Source of the DNA: Timema cristinae | Taxonomy: Eukaryota > Arthropoda > Insecta > Phasmatodea > Timematidae | Direction: 5' to 3' | Length of the DNA stretch: 64,000 bases | Assembly: GCA_039000515.1 (NCBI GenBank) | Contig: JBCFYV010000001.1 | Location: forward strand, 14,795,928 to 14,859,927 | Part shown: piece by piece, positions 31,016 through 43,205 of the stretch | Layout of the letters: the number at the start of each line of letters is the position of its first letter | Numbering within the stretch: position 1 is the first letter of the stretch | The notes under the pieces: model-generated | Seen by the model: only the letters and a program-made list of their open reading frames with translations | Told to the model about the DNA's origin: nothing | Databases searched by the model: none | Program-made: the position numbers and the translations under genes

Positions 31016-31471
31016 ATGCCTGATTTCTCTCTTGCATTCCAAATGCATGTAGACGCTTCTTTGGTAGGGTTTTCCAGTAGAAACTTAAATGCGGTGGAGA
31101 ATAAATATAGTACTTGTGAAAAGGAATGTCTTGGGTGCATTTTTGCTTTCGAGAAGTTCTCTGACTACCTTGAACTTAAGAAGTTTGAACTGTTCACCGC
31201 TAATATGGCGCTGACCTGTATGTGGAGTTACCCCAAACAATTAGGCAAAATAGAGCGCTGGATTTGGAGAATCTCCAGGTATAATTTCACTACCCATTAT
31301 ATCTCTAGGAAAATGAATGGGGTAGTGGATGCGTTATCTCATATGTCCAAAGATATTGATCCTGTTGGGGAGCAACTAGAAACCGACCCCCTGTGTGTCA
31401 TACATACCCTCCCCGAATCCTTTATCTCGATTGGTACTCACCAGTCTAGAAATTTTTTTGTAAGCGGGTGA
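31016..31471 (+). pseudogene. Gypsy RNase H fragment
   Basis: The frame starts MPDFSLAFQMHVDAS, continues SSRNLNAVENKYSTCEKECL, then WSYPKQLGKIERWIWRISRY and ISRKMNGVVDALSHMS. These are the landmarks of the RNase H and tether region in Gypsy Pol (SR.L...E..Y.T.EKE.L, R..RW...L..Y, K.N.VADALSR). The first catalytic Asp lies in the VDAS motif. Confidence 0.8.
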
Positions 31472-31519
31472 TAGAGATAATCAAAGCTAGAGAGGTAGTA
31501 GGTAGCTAATCCATCCGTA

Positions 31520-32219
31520 AAGGCCTTTTGGTAGCCACTGTTAGAGGGAGAACCAGATATTACATTCCCGAAAAGCTTAGGCCCATGCTCCTAAAATATT
31601 TTCACGACTCTGTATTTGGTGGGCATTGTGGTATACCCAAAACTGGGCGTAAAGTCTCCAAAGAGTTCTTTTGGCCACATTTATCAAGGGGCGTTATGGA
31701 TTGGGTGCATAGGTGAAAGTTGTGTCAAAAGGCCAAACCCTCCCAGAACTAAAAGATTGTACTCCATTCTGCCGATATTGCTATGCGTCCCTGGGAAAAG
31801 ATTTTTGTTGACTACGTCGGGCCTCTCACTCGTTATTCCCTGGGTAACACCTCTATCTTAATTGCCATGGATGCGTTTTCTAAATTAGTGGTACTGATCC
31901 CTTCAGGAACATGAAGGCATCGACGACGGTGAACATCCCGTATAGGCGGGTTTTGGTTCTGCTAGGGACTCCTAGGGTTATTGTAAGTGATAATGGGCCA
32001 TGTTTTAGGTCTAAGGCATTCGGGGACATGTGCTTTTCTTGGGGTATCAGGCACGTGAATACCAGTCCTTACAATCCTTCCTCGAACCACGTGGAACGTT
32101 TCAACCGTAATCTGAACGTGGCGCTTTCCATCTTTCACCACCATGGCCACTCCCACTGGGATAAACACCTAAACTTCGTGAATGTTGCGTTCAATACTGC
32201 ATTCCATGAGTCTGTTTAA
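31520..32219 (+). pseudogene. Gypsy integrase, broken
   Basis: The N-terminal zinc-binding region reads LLKYFHDSVFGGHCG, then WPHLSRGVMDWVHR, with the CxxC part in another frame after a stop. The catalytic core is split: WEKIFVDYVGPLTR, then VIVSDNGPCFRSKAFGDMC and SPYNPSSNHVERFNRNLN. These carry the three acidic residues of the DD(35)E triad in order. The frame changes at about 31715 and 31905. Confidence 0.85.
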
Positions 32220-32294
32220 GCCACCCCAGCTTCAATATCCCTCAACAAGGATTTGAAACATCCCCTTCTTGACATTTAGGATGTAGACCCACTT

Positions 32295-32651
32295 TTGTCC
32301 GAGGTTGGAGACCGCCCTTTCGTTGAGAAGTGTGAGCTTGCCTTTGAAAATTTGCACAAGTCACATAGGAAAGTAGCTTCAACTTATAATCGGAGGCGAA
32401 TCCCCGTCCTTTTTAAGGTTGGGGGTAGTGTAGTTTGTAAATGTTTTCCCCTGAGCTCGGCGGTGGATAAATCGTCGGCTAAGCTGGCGTACAAGTGTAG
32501 CGGGTCATGGTCTATCGACAGGTTCTTAACACCCGTCTCTGTGCTGCTAAGAGAGATAGCAGATCTGTCTTTAACTCCTTCGGGCTCATGTGAGCCACCT
32601 CAAGGCTGCTGGACAATGAGTCAGTGCCCGGCTTTTTTTGTTAGTGTTTAG
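32295..32651 (+). pseudogene. Gypsy integrase C-terminal domain remnant
   Basis: The frame includes STYNRRRIPVLFKVGGSVV, then LSSAVDKSSAKLAYKCSGSW and RFLTPVSVLL. This is the pattern of the GPY/F-type module after the integrase core (F..G..V...-x-S-A..K...KL....GP....RFLTPV.V.L). The usual GPY/F is GSW here. Confidence 0.65.
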
Positions 32652-33136
32652 TAATTTAGTTAGGTGTCATATGTGTTGCATTTAAATTTATTCAACGTCC
32701 TACTTAATAATGTATTGAAATGGGGTCCCCCATTTCCAACACAATGAAGAAAAGAAAATGTGATGATTTATGTCATAAAGTTCTACTTCTAACACCTAAG
32801 ACTTATAGAAGATTTTGTGCGCGTCTGTGCGTCAGTCCAGTCAAAAGATACCATAAAATACGAACTTTCTCTGTGAAGACTTCATCTAGAAGACGTATTT
32901 GCGGGATGGCAATCTCCTAGAACTGTTTACCTAAGTTTTCCAAGGTCCCCTCTAAGGTTGGGTAAACCTGATTGGACTCCTCTAGCGCTATGTCGTACAT
33001 GGCAGTTTATGCGCTCTGTATTGTAGGATAGGTTTATATCTTCTGATTTTGTTCTCAGAGAGGCCTTCCTCTTCCTGTTGTTTTCTCCCCTCCTTTTTCC
33101 TGTCTTCGAGGACCGAGTACTGGACTGTCCCATGGC

Positions 33137-33436
33137 TTGAGGAAGGAAGTCAGCTACCGACTAGGCAGATGGACCCCGTTGTCTGAAGTGATGGTGGCAG
33201 ACCTCTATGGATCCGGTAGAAAAGACATGGCAGAAGTGTCAAGTGCCAGGGCCTACGTGCTCCTTCAAGAGCTGTTCAAGGTTCGGCGAGCAGCTACAAA
33301 GATAGCCTCTGGAAAGATAGGTGACCTTCCAATGGATTTCACTAACAGAGGACCTTTAGACGAGAGCTATATCTCCTCCTTTTCGAGACCAGCTAGAAAT
33401 GGCAGGGATGGCGCTACACTGTGTCGTTCCCACTAA
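33137..33436 (+). other. Open frame downstream of Gypsy integrase, unknown
   Basis: A 99-codon frame rich in Arg/Ala (KVRRAATKIASGKIGDLPMD, then FTNRGPLDESYISSFSRPAR). It lies between the integrase end and the putative polypurine tract, so it may belong to the retroelement. I do not recognise it and no conserved motif is obvious. Confidence 0.3.
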
Positions 33437-33475
33437 ACTGAGGACGCATATCCTTCTCCTTTTCAAGGGGGATGA

Positions 33476-33870
33476 TGTAACGAGTTCAAACAAATGGGGT
33501 AACACTTACCCCCTGCCCTGTTGGACTCAAACACTGGCGCGCGCTTCCACTGACCTCCTCTCTCTAACATACAATTCCATATACTGAACAGAGGCGTATT
33601 CTTACTCTCAGCTCGAGAAGAAAGCCACGCCCGAGAAAAACAAGTGAAGGCGACTCTGCGCGCTTAGTTGTCGTTTTCTCCGCCTGGACTATTCTCGAAG
33701 CTTCTTTTAGTTCCCTCGGTTACCAGCAGAATCCCCGCTCCATCCCTCACCTCCCTTTCCCCTCCTCTCTATGGACATGTCAGTTCATTTGCTCATTATA
33801 TATCGAGATGTTTCGCTAGTATCGTTACTCATTATACCATAGGCTTGCAGGTAGTCAGCGCGATGAATTA
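33476..33870 (+). repeat. Putative 3' LTR of the Gypsy element
   Basis: It starts TGTAACGAG directly after a purine-rich run. The GC-rich stretch with CTCTCTAACATACAATTCC and GACTATTCTCGAAGCTTC may hold LTR regulatory sequence. There is no second copy in the window to confirm it, and the right boundary is a guess. Confidence 0.4.
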
Positions 33871-34039
33871 AGTTAAGGGTTGATTAAAATAGTCAAAATT
33901 CTCTTTTGGATAATGGGGGGAAATCTCTTCAAAATTACTGTTTTGGACTTGCCAATTTAAATATTCTATCATGGGAAGAGTTTGTTGACTATCTATGGGG
34001 TTATCTGTAATCACATTTTAATATTGATTTAATGTATGG

Positions 34040-34048
34040 GGAAAATTG
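34040..34048 (+). repeat. Left 9-bp target-site duplication
   Basis: GGAAAATTG directly precedes the inverted terminus that starts at 34049. The same nine bases directly follow the opposite terminus at 61639-61647. Confidence 0.85.
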
Positions 34049-34640
34049 ATGTGTGTCTCCCTGGCCACCCGACTTTTAGCCACCCGGTTTTTGAAAACGC
34101 CCGTCGTTTGTGCTACGTTTGTGCTGGTTAGTGCCCGATTTTCATCGTTAGTGCTGTAAATTTACAGAAATTATTCACGATTCTTTATGGGTGGCTAGGG
34201 AGATATCTCCCTGGCCACCCACTATAAGAAATAATAGAGATAATCAATTTTCGAAAACGCCCATCGTTTGTGCTACGTTAGTGCTGGTTAGTGCCCGATT
34301 TTCATCGTTAGTGCTGTAAATTTACAGAAATTATTCACGATTCTTTATGGGTGGCTAGGGAGATATCTCCCTGGCCACCCACTATAAGAAATAATAGAGA
34401 TAATCAATTTTTGAAAACGCCCATCGTTTGTGCTGCGTTAGTGCTGGTTAGTGCCCGATTTTCATCGTTAGTGCTGTAAATTTACAGAAATTATTCACGA
34501 TTCTTTATGGGTGGCTAGGGAGATATCTCCCTGGCTACCCAGTATAAGAAATAATAGAGATAACCTTTTTTTGAAACCGCGCATCGTTTGTACTACGTTA
34601 GTGCTGGTTTGTGCTCGCTTGTGATCAATTTTTATCAACT
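34049..34640 (-). repeat. Left arm: 160-bp tandem units, inverted
   Basis: The arm holds a terminal cap of about 45 bp followed by about 3.5 units with an exact 160-bp period (the CGTTTGTGCT block at about 34106, 34266, 34426 and a variant at 34586). The units are the complement of those at 59625-61638. Units near the inner edge (34560-34640) are more diverged. Confidence 0.95.
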
Positions 34641-34705
34641 TGAATACATAATATCTTTTCCATATTTTATGCATTAACTTATAATTATATTAATTTATTA
34701 TTACT

Positions 34706-34849
34706 AGCACTGCGTCTTACTACCCGTTCGGGTTATACGCACTTACGCTAATCTGTAATGATAGGGTGATTGTGAGACTTAATGGAGGACCTACAGTTTA
34801 TGGTGGAATCCGAACCATGGTGGAGGCCTGGCATTCCCCACATTCACAA
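34706..34849 (-). mobile_element. SINE family A, 5'-truncated
   Basis: It has the family 3' body from AGCACTGCGTCTTACTACCC to GCATTCCCCACATTCACAA, with the ATT-rich tail at its left. The tRNA head is absent. It lies inside the large candidate element. Confidence 0.8.
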
Positions 34850-36212
34850 TAATTATATTTAGTTTACATTATGTTTAAGTGAAGTATCTCTAAATCCTAT
34901 GCAACCACCACTTTTCTCTACGTTTATACTGAATTCTTATGTTTTAGGCTAATATTTCTTAGTTTTTTTCATTTAATCACTTTTCAAAGTTTATTGTTCT
35001 ATGGTTTCTCACCGTCTATCTTTTAAATGAAAACTTTTTTTTTCTTCCTATGAATAATACTGTTAACTGTAATGTATTTTTTCAAAGACTTATTTGAAAA
35101 GCAACTATAGCTTAAACTCAGTTGTTTTGCAAATTTGTTTATTTTAGCCATGTTTTTTATGAGAAATTAGTTTTACATTGTTACTAAAATTAATTCACGA
35201 GCTAAGTTTACCTGGATGACAGCTCGAAGTGTTACTAGAAGTAATCCCTGATATATCACTACGCCAACAGCTGACATCTATCACTTTGGATGACTAATGA
35301 AAACAGATGGTAATATATTAATGTGATAGTTAACCACAGTAATTTAGGCCAATATTATTTATATATTTATTTGAGGTCGGACACAAAGTTTTTATATAGT
35401 TTTATTCCCCTTAAAAAAATATTAACACCACTTTCATAATAACTAACGAACATAGCTTCAAAATGGCGCCTGACGGATCTAAACCATATGATTAAACATA
35501 ACTGTAAACAAGTTTTTTACGATGATGCAGGCACGCAGTTGATGAAAATATTTTATTCAGTTAAATATTTAAAACTAAGTTAAAATAGTCATAAAATCAT
35601 TTATTATATGTAAAAAAATGACAACAATTTTCTCTTTTCGTATTTATACGATGCCTGTATTAAAAGGTATTGATGTGTGCACTATATTACACAAAATTAG
35701 TAACGTTCCAAAACGAAAAATAAGTACTTTTAATTAAGTTTAAAATATTGTTTCCAGTTGGATAAAAAGAAATTATTTAAAAAAATGAGATAGTATGAGA
35801 AAACTTAAGTTTACGTTATTTTAAATGTTATATATAATAGGTAATTAAATATCTTTACATTTATAACAAAACTGTGATCTTTTACAAGTGTTGGCAACCC
35901 AAAACCTAAACATTTGATTTATATATATATATATTTGACTATTCTTTTTATAGAATAAATTGATAGGGAAGAAAAAGCTTTATTTTGGTGTCCGCTATCG
36001 CACAAGGAACTAATTATTGTAAATGCCACATTTATTAAATGTTAGATTAAATTCAAGATAATCAATAACAATTCTACATTAAAACTATTCTTTAATTATT
36101 GAATATTGAATTTATTTCGTAATGTGAATGATTGAAGATAAAATTCCCTTTTTCTTGTGCTTGACATTTTTTGATCACAACTTAAATGTTTTTGACTAAC
36201 ATTTATAACCAT
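34850..36212. other. AT-rich interior, nothing recognised
   Basis: No open frame with a domain, no repeat boundary. There is a short TA microsatellite at about 35920-35934. Confidence 0.4.
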
Positions 36213-36785
36213 ACTAGATTTTACCCGTCGTGGCTTCGCCCGCAATAATTGATAACATCTTTTAATTTTTAACTAAACTGTTTTGGTCATTAATAAAAAA
36301 TATTCAAATATCTATGCGTTTTTCTCAGTTCTAGCTATAAATAATTTTGCCGTATTTTAATTTTCACTTTTAAATATTTCGTAATAAAAGAAATATATAT
36401 TATTTAAACTATCAATTATAATTTTTTTTTACTTTTAACTTCAAAATTAGTAAGATAAATTAATTAATTAAATAAAAAATCGAACTACATAGCTAAAATC
36501 ACATCATATTTATTATTTATTAGTATGAAACTACGTCACACTAATTACTATTTACTTTAATTACAAAATATCAAATCACATATTCTTAATAACATCATTT
36601 CAATCACATTATAATCATATATTTATTATTATTTAAAATCAAAGGTTGGGAATAGTCCTATATGTTATTCCAGGACATGTTCTACCAACGTACAAAGTTT
36701 CATTCGAATCCGTCAGCAATTTTGGCGTGATTGAGCAACAAACATCCAAACACACATACTTTCGCATTTATAATATTAGTAAGAT
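36213..36785 (+). mobile_element. RTE-like retroelement fragment (non-autonomous)
   Basis: The left edge reads CTAGATTTTACCCGTCGTGG CTTCGCCCGC. The right edge has GTTTCATTCGAATCCGTCAG, CAACAAACATCCAAACACAC and ends CATTTATAATATTAGTAAGA. This pairing of a CCCG...GGCTTCGCCCGC start and an AACATCC...TATAATATTAGTA end is common among short RTE-related repeats in insect genomes. The AT-rich middle has no coding sequence. Confidence 0.6.
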
Positions 36786-37044
36786 GTCACTTTTCTGGCT
36801 AAAGTCAGTGTATGCAGTATTTATTTTCAGGTATGCTGTACTCTCTCCAATTCAACCCTTCTTATCTAATCCCACACTCTCATACTTCTTTCTTTGCCAA
36901 CTAATTTGCAGCGTGTACTTGGAATGACCATTCTAATAGTTTCAAGCTGAAAGGTTTGGATTTTCCTAATCTCAAGGACTTATCCCTTCCATCACTCTCC
37001 CCAGACGCCGCTAATACTTCCTATTTCGTTTAACAATTTCTTGC

Positions 37045-37264
37045 CTTGGATTTACCCAACTTTGTTGCTGCTGAGGATGGGGAGATCAAGGTTCGAATCT
37101 CGGTCGGGTGAACTGGGGGTGGTTTTTTCTAAATGGTTTTCCACTCTACCTCCACGCAAATGCGGGTTCACTTCCTATAATTCAACCTTCCCAATTCCTA
37201 ATCCATTAGCGTAATTAGTACTTAAAGCGTATAACCCGAACGAGTAGTAAGATGCGGTGCTAAA

Positions 37265-37296
<32 letters not shown>
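37045..37296 (+). mobile_element. tRNA-derived SINE, family B, with family-A tail
   Basis: The head carries a B box (GGTTCGAATCTCGGTCGGGT). The body contains GTTTTCCACTCT and CGCAAATGCGGG. The 3' end reads GCGTATAACCCGAACGAGTA then GTAAGATGCGGTGCTAA plus an ATT microsatellite (37264-37296). That 3' block is the same as in family A, although the head differs. Confidence 0.8.
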
Positions 37297-37298
<2 letters not shown>

Positions 37299-37574
37299 CT
37301 TGTTGCTTGATCAATACACAGCATAGCTAACTATTCTTGTATACGTACTTAAACAACAAACTGGTGAAATTGAAATAATTTACTCGAGGGCAAATATATA
37401 AGACAACCAGCACCACCCCTCACTATATCGTTGAGCTAATATCACAAATTTAACTGATATTTTGTCTTACACTGCTGGCATATGTCGCTTTTTCCAACAT
37501 TATTTAAATATTTTCACGTACCCCCAAAAGTCCTGGACGTATGCCTGGCGTTACGTGTACTCCAGGCTGGAAAC

Positions 37575-37735
37575 AACTGGTTTAAGGCATCACCTTTGTG
37601 TTAGACTGCTCTGCTGATGACTGAGGGATCGGAGTTCATTTCCAGTCGGGTCTACTGGGGGTAGTTTTTCCAAAATTGTTTCCCACTCTCCCCATATAAA
37701 TGCGGGGCGGATGCACTTCCTCTAAATTCAACCTC
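37575..37735 (+). mobile_element. SINE family B, diverged copy
   Basis: It shares TCGGGTCTACTGGGGGTAG, GTTTCCCACTCTCCC and AATGCGGG with the copy at 37045. The B box is degraded (GGAGTTCATTTCC). Confidence 0.6.
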
Positions 37736-38212
37736 CCTCATTTATCAGTCAGATACATACACCCCAATATTTACAAGCGTAGAAAGACGTACAGATGGAA
37801 ACGTACACTCGTCTAGGAAACAACCCTCCAAAGAAGTTGAAGATTACAGTGGGAAAATAGCAGTTTCTGGCTAATAAAATTACTTACTATAGTTAAAGAT
37901 AAATATATCTGTTTGATTTTGTCAAAGAGATGTGACATACATATTTACTTGTGTAATTTTCTCGGTGAGTATAGATGCTCTAAATAAACAATACATTGCA
38001 CCATTGTGGATAATTTTTTAATTTTTAAATGAAATATGTGTATTAGATTAGTCTTTATTTTTTCAAAAGTTTGAAGTTCAAATTATTCTTTTTGTAATTT
38101 TGATATCTGTACTAGGATTTAAAAATGTGGTAATGTTGAAATAAATGTGAGTGACGCAGTAAATATAGCACGCTTATAATATTAAGACGGAATTTACACC
38201 ATTTCTACCATT

Positions 38213-38327
38213 TAAAATGCAAACGGGATGAAATTTACCCAAAACGCAAAGAATGAGTGTTAAAAAAATTGTGCAGCTATTATTTTTATCCGGGGCACAA
38301 GTGGTTGTTGCTAAATAACGCTAATAT
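38213..38327 (+). repeat. 115-bp dispersed repeat, copy 1
   Basis: It matches 59295-59410 in the same orientation almost base for base (shared CGGGATGAAATTTACC, AACGCAAAGAATGAGTGTTA and GTGGTTGTTGCTAAATAACG). Both copies end at CTAATAT. The second copy sits exactly at the right edge of the large satellite. Confidence 0.9.
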
Positions 38328-39034
38328 GAGATCTGTCCCCTCATTTTCTACGCCCTTGTACCCTGAACTTAAGAATGAATACTTTCTGTTCGATGTCTGT
38401 CTATCTGTCCCTCAGTACATCTGCCTTTAGCCGGGGCCATAGACTAAACGGTTTGATGAATTTGTTCAAAAGTGATATTTAGATGCAATTAATCAAAATT
38501 AGAGTAATTTAATAAAGATAATTTTTTTTAAAAATCTGTAACTTTAAAAAAATGGCTATATCACTTCTGTTCAAAATTTACATATGAAGAAGCTTGTTAT
38601 GATGATCAAAACAACGTGTTTTTTTTAAAGAAAACTTATTAATGTGTAATTTACCGAAATCTGATATTTCAAAAATTGTATCATAATTTACAAACCATAA
38701 TACATTATTTGAGTAAGTATGTAAGATTGTGTCGTAATATTTATGTTTTTGAATTTTAATCGCGCTTATGGATTAAGGATGAGAAGATAAAAATGTTAAA
38801 GGAAATTTTATTTCTTTTGTGTGGAAGGAGAATAAGAAACCATTTAGGGGAAAAAAAACCTAACTAAAAACGGCCTGGATTCCAATCCCGACCTACAAGT
38901 TATAGTCAAACCCCGTTAGATGAGCTTGACGTTTAATCTGCGTGCTCATCAATGAAGTTTGATATTGATTTATTTACGATGTGTCTCTTTGTAAAAAAAA
39001 GTTTACTTAACTAGGAGTACTACACACTTCGATG

Positions 39035-39262
39035 GATGACCTAACGCGCTACTCTTGCAGTGGTTTAGACTGCCGATGACGGGGAGATCAAGGTTCGAAT
39101 CTCGATCGAGTGGACAGAGTTTTTTTTTCCAAAATGGTTTTCCACTCTTCCTACACGCAATGTGGGTACAATTCCTATTAATATAACTTTCCTGATCCCT
39201 AAAATTAGCGTAATTATTACATAAGCGTATTATTCAAACGGATAGAAATATTATTATTATTA
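39035..39262 (+). mobile_element. SINE family B copy, tail-to-tail with a family A copy
   Basis: The head contains GGTTTAGACTGCCGATGACG and the B box GGTTCGAATCTCGATCGAG, the body GGTTTTCCACTCTTCC. The 3' end is degraded (AAGCGTATTATTCAAACGG) and runs into an ATT tract shared with the minus-strand SINE at 39265. Confidence 0.75.
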
Positions 39263-39264
39263 TT

Positions 39265-39397
39265 AGCACCGCGTCTTACTAACCGTTCGGGTTATACGCA
39301 CTTACGCTAATGTGTAATGGTAAGGTGATTGTGAGATGAAATGAAGGACCTACAGTTTAACGTGGAATCCGAACCACGGTGGCGACCTGGCATTCCA
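39265..39397 (-). mobile_element. SINE family A, 5'-truncated
   Basis: Almost identical to 26696-26830, including GGTGGCGACCTGGCATTCCA at its inner edge. It shares the ATT tract with the plus-strand SINE on its left. Confidence 0.8.
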
Positions 39398-39909
39398 GGA
39401 TAGAAATACATGGTGCTAAAAACAACAACTATAGGTATTAAACATGTAGTCCTAGATGGGCCCTTGTGTAGTCCACCAAGGTACGATTGCTACAATTTAG
39501 GGCAGACTGAGTACGTATTAAGCCTACTTACTATATCAGCACATACCTGGCTCACAGATTAACCGCAATCTAAAAAAAAAAAACGTAACAACTTTTTTTA
39601 AAGACAGTCGTTTCATCTCTATCGAAGGGGAAACACAGACACATTCTCCTGTAATTTTTTTTTATCACGCTGAGAATATAATTAGGGACACTTGGTAAAT
39701 GCGTTACTAATTAGGTTAATACAAAAATTTTAATTGGATGTATGATCCAAGCTTGAATAGTTTTACTTGGCAATTATTTTTCTTGTTTGTTGCTGTTATT
39801 TAATAAAGAAATAAAGGTCAACAGTGATAGCATATGAACTTTCGATAAAATCTTTTAGTTTCGTTTTAACGATTAATTTTTAATCAGTTTAATGTTTCTG
39901 ACCCACCCA

Positions 39910-40085
39910 CATCGGTGGGAACACGGGCTAAGACGTTATCCTCATCTGATCTTGTATGCTGGTGACGGGGAAGTGGTCAGTATTTGAATCTTGGACGGGT
40001 ATAATGAGACTGTTTTTGTACTAAATGTTGTTATTATCATCTTCCACGTCAATGTTGATACATTTCCTCTTACACGGATAGTAAT
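39910..40085 (+). mobile_element. Diverged SINE of the family B type
   Basis: GGTGACGGGGAAGTGGTCAG followed by TATTTGAATCTTGGACGGG recalls the family B head, and an AT-rich body follows. The diverged B box makes this tentative. Confidence 0.45.
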
Positions 40086-40462
40086 ATACAGTGCATACCA
40101 AGATATTACTTTCTGAGCTCTAAAATAATGAACCAGCGTAATGGTCTTAAGTAAAATCTTGCTTTACTGACAAAAGAAGACCCGAGTTCAATTCTCAACC
40201 AGATACACTGGTAATAGTTTATTTCTATAAAAGGTTTTCTATTGTCTTTTCAGATATATGTTTATTTAAAATTAATTTATTTTCATCAGGTTTCCTTTAT
40301 TTATTAATTTTAGAACACAAATATTGCAAACAGGCACTAAAAACATTCCGATAGATTGAAAATCTGTCAATTTATGTTATGATTACATTTATTTGAGCTT
40401 GGTTTATATATTTAATTTAGGATTTTATCAATTGTTTCTCATACCAAATCTTTAAACTTGAT

Positions 40463-40690
40463 ATCGACCTTGCTGGTGTTGGGGTAAAATGCTCGCCTCA
40501 AGATCCGATGTTCGTGGGTTCCAAACCCAGTTGGGGTCGACGGATTTTGCTTGAGGGGTAAAAAATACGTAGCACAACTTACTTTGGTGGGGAAATAAAG
40601 CCATCGTTCCCATGTTAATTGTGGCTGTGAAAATACCTTTCCCGGTAAAATTGATAGGCCCTTTCGTTCTCGCTCATAGAAATTCTCGTA
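40463..40690 (+). mobile_element. tRNA-derived SINE, another head type
   Basis: GGTGTTGGGGTAAAATGCTC with GTTCGTGGGTTCCAAACCCA resembles an A box and B box of a tRNA-like head, followed by a body with no coding potential. The minus-strand open frame at 40439-40693 is only this element read backwards. Confidence 0.55.
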
Positions 40691-41596
40691 CATTTATATA
40701 ATCAGCCGGCTCAGAGAGTATACGTAAAGTTCCTAAGATATTTAAAAAAACCCAACTAAACCTGACACGTTAAAAGGCAACGTGGCGTAAAACCAGACAT
40801 GTATTAAAATCTCAATCTCCTTGAGATGATGCGAGTTTATTACACTGCAAGATGAAGCGGTCACGTAACATAACCCAAAATAAGATCACATGCAGATAAT
40901 TATGAACATAACTTCGTTAAGGAATGAGATTTTTTTTTTCATTAGAATAAATCTCACTGTAATTGTTTAACCTCTCGAAAATTTCAATCTAGCAACAAAT
41001 ATTTCGAAATTTATTTGCTAGACAATAGTTAAAATGGTGGACGTTAGGATTAACTATTTGATGAGCAGAAATATTGAAGATTTTTAAAATAATTTAATCG
41101 ATTATCATGTATATTTCCTAAACGAGAAAATGCCTTAGATTTAAGTGAAAATAAATAAATAAATTATTGTACAAACTGGATAAACATGCGCTTTTAATTT
41201 AATCAAATGTTTTGAAGTATTTAAAGGACTTAGACCCCCTAGTAGTACAACTGCTGAATATTTTATTTTTCTAAAAACACCCAATACACTTTTTACTCAC
41301 ACAAATGCAACACATATTAAATGTTAGAAATATTTAATTCTTTTATTGCTTAAAATGGCTGAAAGTTTGGCTACGTATAGATTTATGTAGATTTTAAACC
41401 AAACAATTAAAGCCATTTTCGCAATATTCCAAATGTTCAATAATCAACCATCATTAATTTAATTGGATAACCATTTAGCCCCCCCACCCTAAGAAAAAAC
41501 AAGAATAAAGTGTTTCTTACCTTGTAAAACACTCCATAGATGTAAATTTAGAACAAAATCGTGTAAAGCCATTTATAAAATATTTAGATTATTATT

Positions 41597-41877
41597 AGCA
41601 CCTCGTCTTACTACCCGTTCGGATTATACGCACTTACGCTAACGTGTAATGATAGGGTGATTGTGAGATGAAATGGAGAAACTACAGTTTAACGTGGAAT
41701 ACGAACCACGGTGGAGGCCTGGCATTCCTCACATTCACAAGTTATGATTAATACACGTCTTGTCAGAGGTGAAGGAAGGGTTTGGCAATCAGATAAATCT
41801 GTGCCGGAACCGAGGATTGAACCCCGGACCCCCAGCAAAGAAGTCCGACATCTTACCCCTAGACCACCAGGTCACCT
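41597..41877 (-). mobile_element. tRNA-derived SINE, family A, near full length
   Basis: The minus-strand head reads GGTGACCTGGTGGTCTAGGG then GTAAGATGTC (A box) and GGGGTTCAATCCTCGGTTCC (B box). The full family body and an AAT tail at about 41586-41596 follow. This is the best preserved copy in the window. Confidence 0.85.
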
Positions 41878-41879
41878 AA

Positions 41880-43205
41880 AATATTTTGAATTTTAATAAA
41901 TTAGTCATAGATTAACTACCAATGATTTTAGGACTAGAATCAACATCACCAATTTGCCTTGAGATGTGCCAATATAACTTATAAGCATCAAGTTTGAACA
42001 GAACAATAATCATTTTGTAAAACGCTATCAAGGTTCAAGCTACATCAGCATATCTCTTTGTACTTTATTTTTAAATTCAATCCAAAAGTCCATTCGTAAG
42101 AAAATCAAGTTATGCATCATGTGTGTGTACGTGTGTGTACGTGTGTGTATCCAGGAAGTTAGAACAGTTATGTGTACGGCCCACACATTGTATTCAACAC
42201 TCAGTACCGCTATTGTAGTACAGTAATCAGTGGTGTTGAAAGTCTCGCTTAAAAAGGAAAGTCATTAACTTTTGTTTTTCTTTATTGCGTAAAACGTCAT
42301 TCAGGAACTACTAAATTTGATAAAATTCAATTCAACCGCTTCACTGTTTCAGTAATGTTCCAAAACCCTTAAAAATATGAAGTAGGCTACTTTCATAATT
42401 TAAACAAACTTTAATACTTAAATTAAATTACTGGATTGAGCTGCTGAATATTATTTTAGTTCTTGAGTTTAGGTTAGTTTTAATATTGTGTTACTTTACT
42501 CTTCCTTTGATTAGTGTTTGGTATATTTTATCTTTGTAGTTCCCCTTATCACCCAACCAACACTCCTGTTGGTAATTACAATTGTATAGTGTAACGCCCC
42601 ATTACAAATATTTACATTTACAATATGTAATGAGCACTATTCTACACTGGATATCATTTTTGAGGGACTGCATAGCTACTATTGGGAAATAGCGTTGTCG
42701 TTTAATTGTTTGCGTGTGGTCAATCTTCCTTGCCTTTATGTATAAAAGTTTCGCAACGCTGGTTAGTCAATGTTGCCAGTAACTTCTTCTTGCCACCTTC
42801 CGACATAACTGAGAACGAGGAGATTTGGCAACAGTTAACGGAGAGAGAACGAAGATAAAGCTTTTCTCCATAAGACCTGCAGTTACCTCAGCGATGATAT
42901 TGGGTGTAGACTCAGTAGCGTACCCCCGGTGGGGCATGGGGAAATCGAGCCCCCTTTCCATAGTTTGGGGATGCCCCGAGATCTATGCAGATCCGAAGAA
43001 AAAATAAAATGGGGTGGGGTGGTGCGGGGGTGGAGGGAAGGAGAGTATGACCAGTTAAACATTGCGAACAAATAAAATATCAGGTGATCAGAAATAGTTT
43101 CTATATCAATCACCAAATGTATTTATTTCATAGGAGTGGACTGTCTTTCATGGAATGGAGGTGATATATCTTCACGCTCTGAAAATATTATACTTTGGTC
43201 AGTAG
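41880..43205. other. Interior sequence with microsatellite, no gene recognised
   Basis: A compound repeat of GTGTGTGTAC lies at 42121-42150. The stretch at 42167-42235 (TGTGTACGGCCCACACATTG) resembles the tandem unit at 43206-43540. I see no coding sequence. Open frames at 42767-43116 overlap on both strands without recognisable domains. Confidence 0.45.

Larger units (their letters stand above)
29690..33870 (+). mobile_element. Decayed Ty3/Gypsy LTR retrotransposon
   Basis: On the plus strand the order is protease remnant, reverse transcriptase, RNase H, integrase and integrase C-terminal domain, the Ty3/Gypsy order. The frames carry many stops and shifts. At 33465-33475 a purine run (AAGGGGGATGA) precedes TGTAACGAG, which looks like a polypurine tract and the start of a 3' LTR. 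I found no matching 5' LTR or gag, so the left side is truncated or has diverged beyond recognition. It is dead sequence. Confidence 0.8.

Noticed and set aside
40439..40693. Minus-strand 84-codon frame as a gene
   Set aside because: It is a SINE read on the opposite strand.
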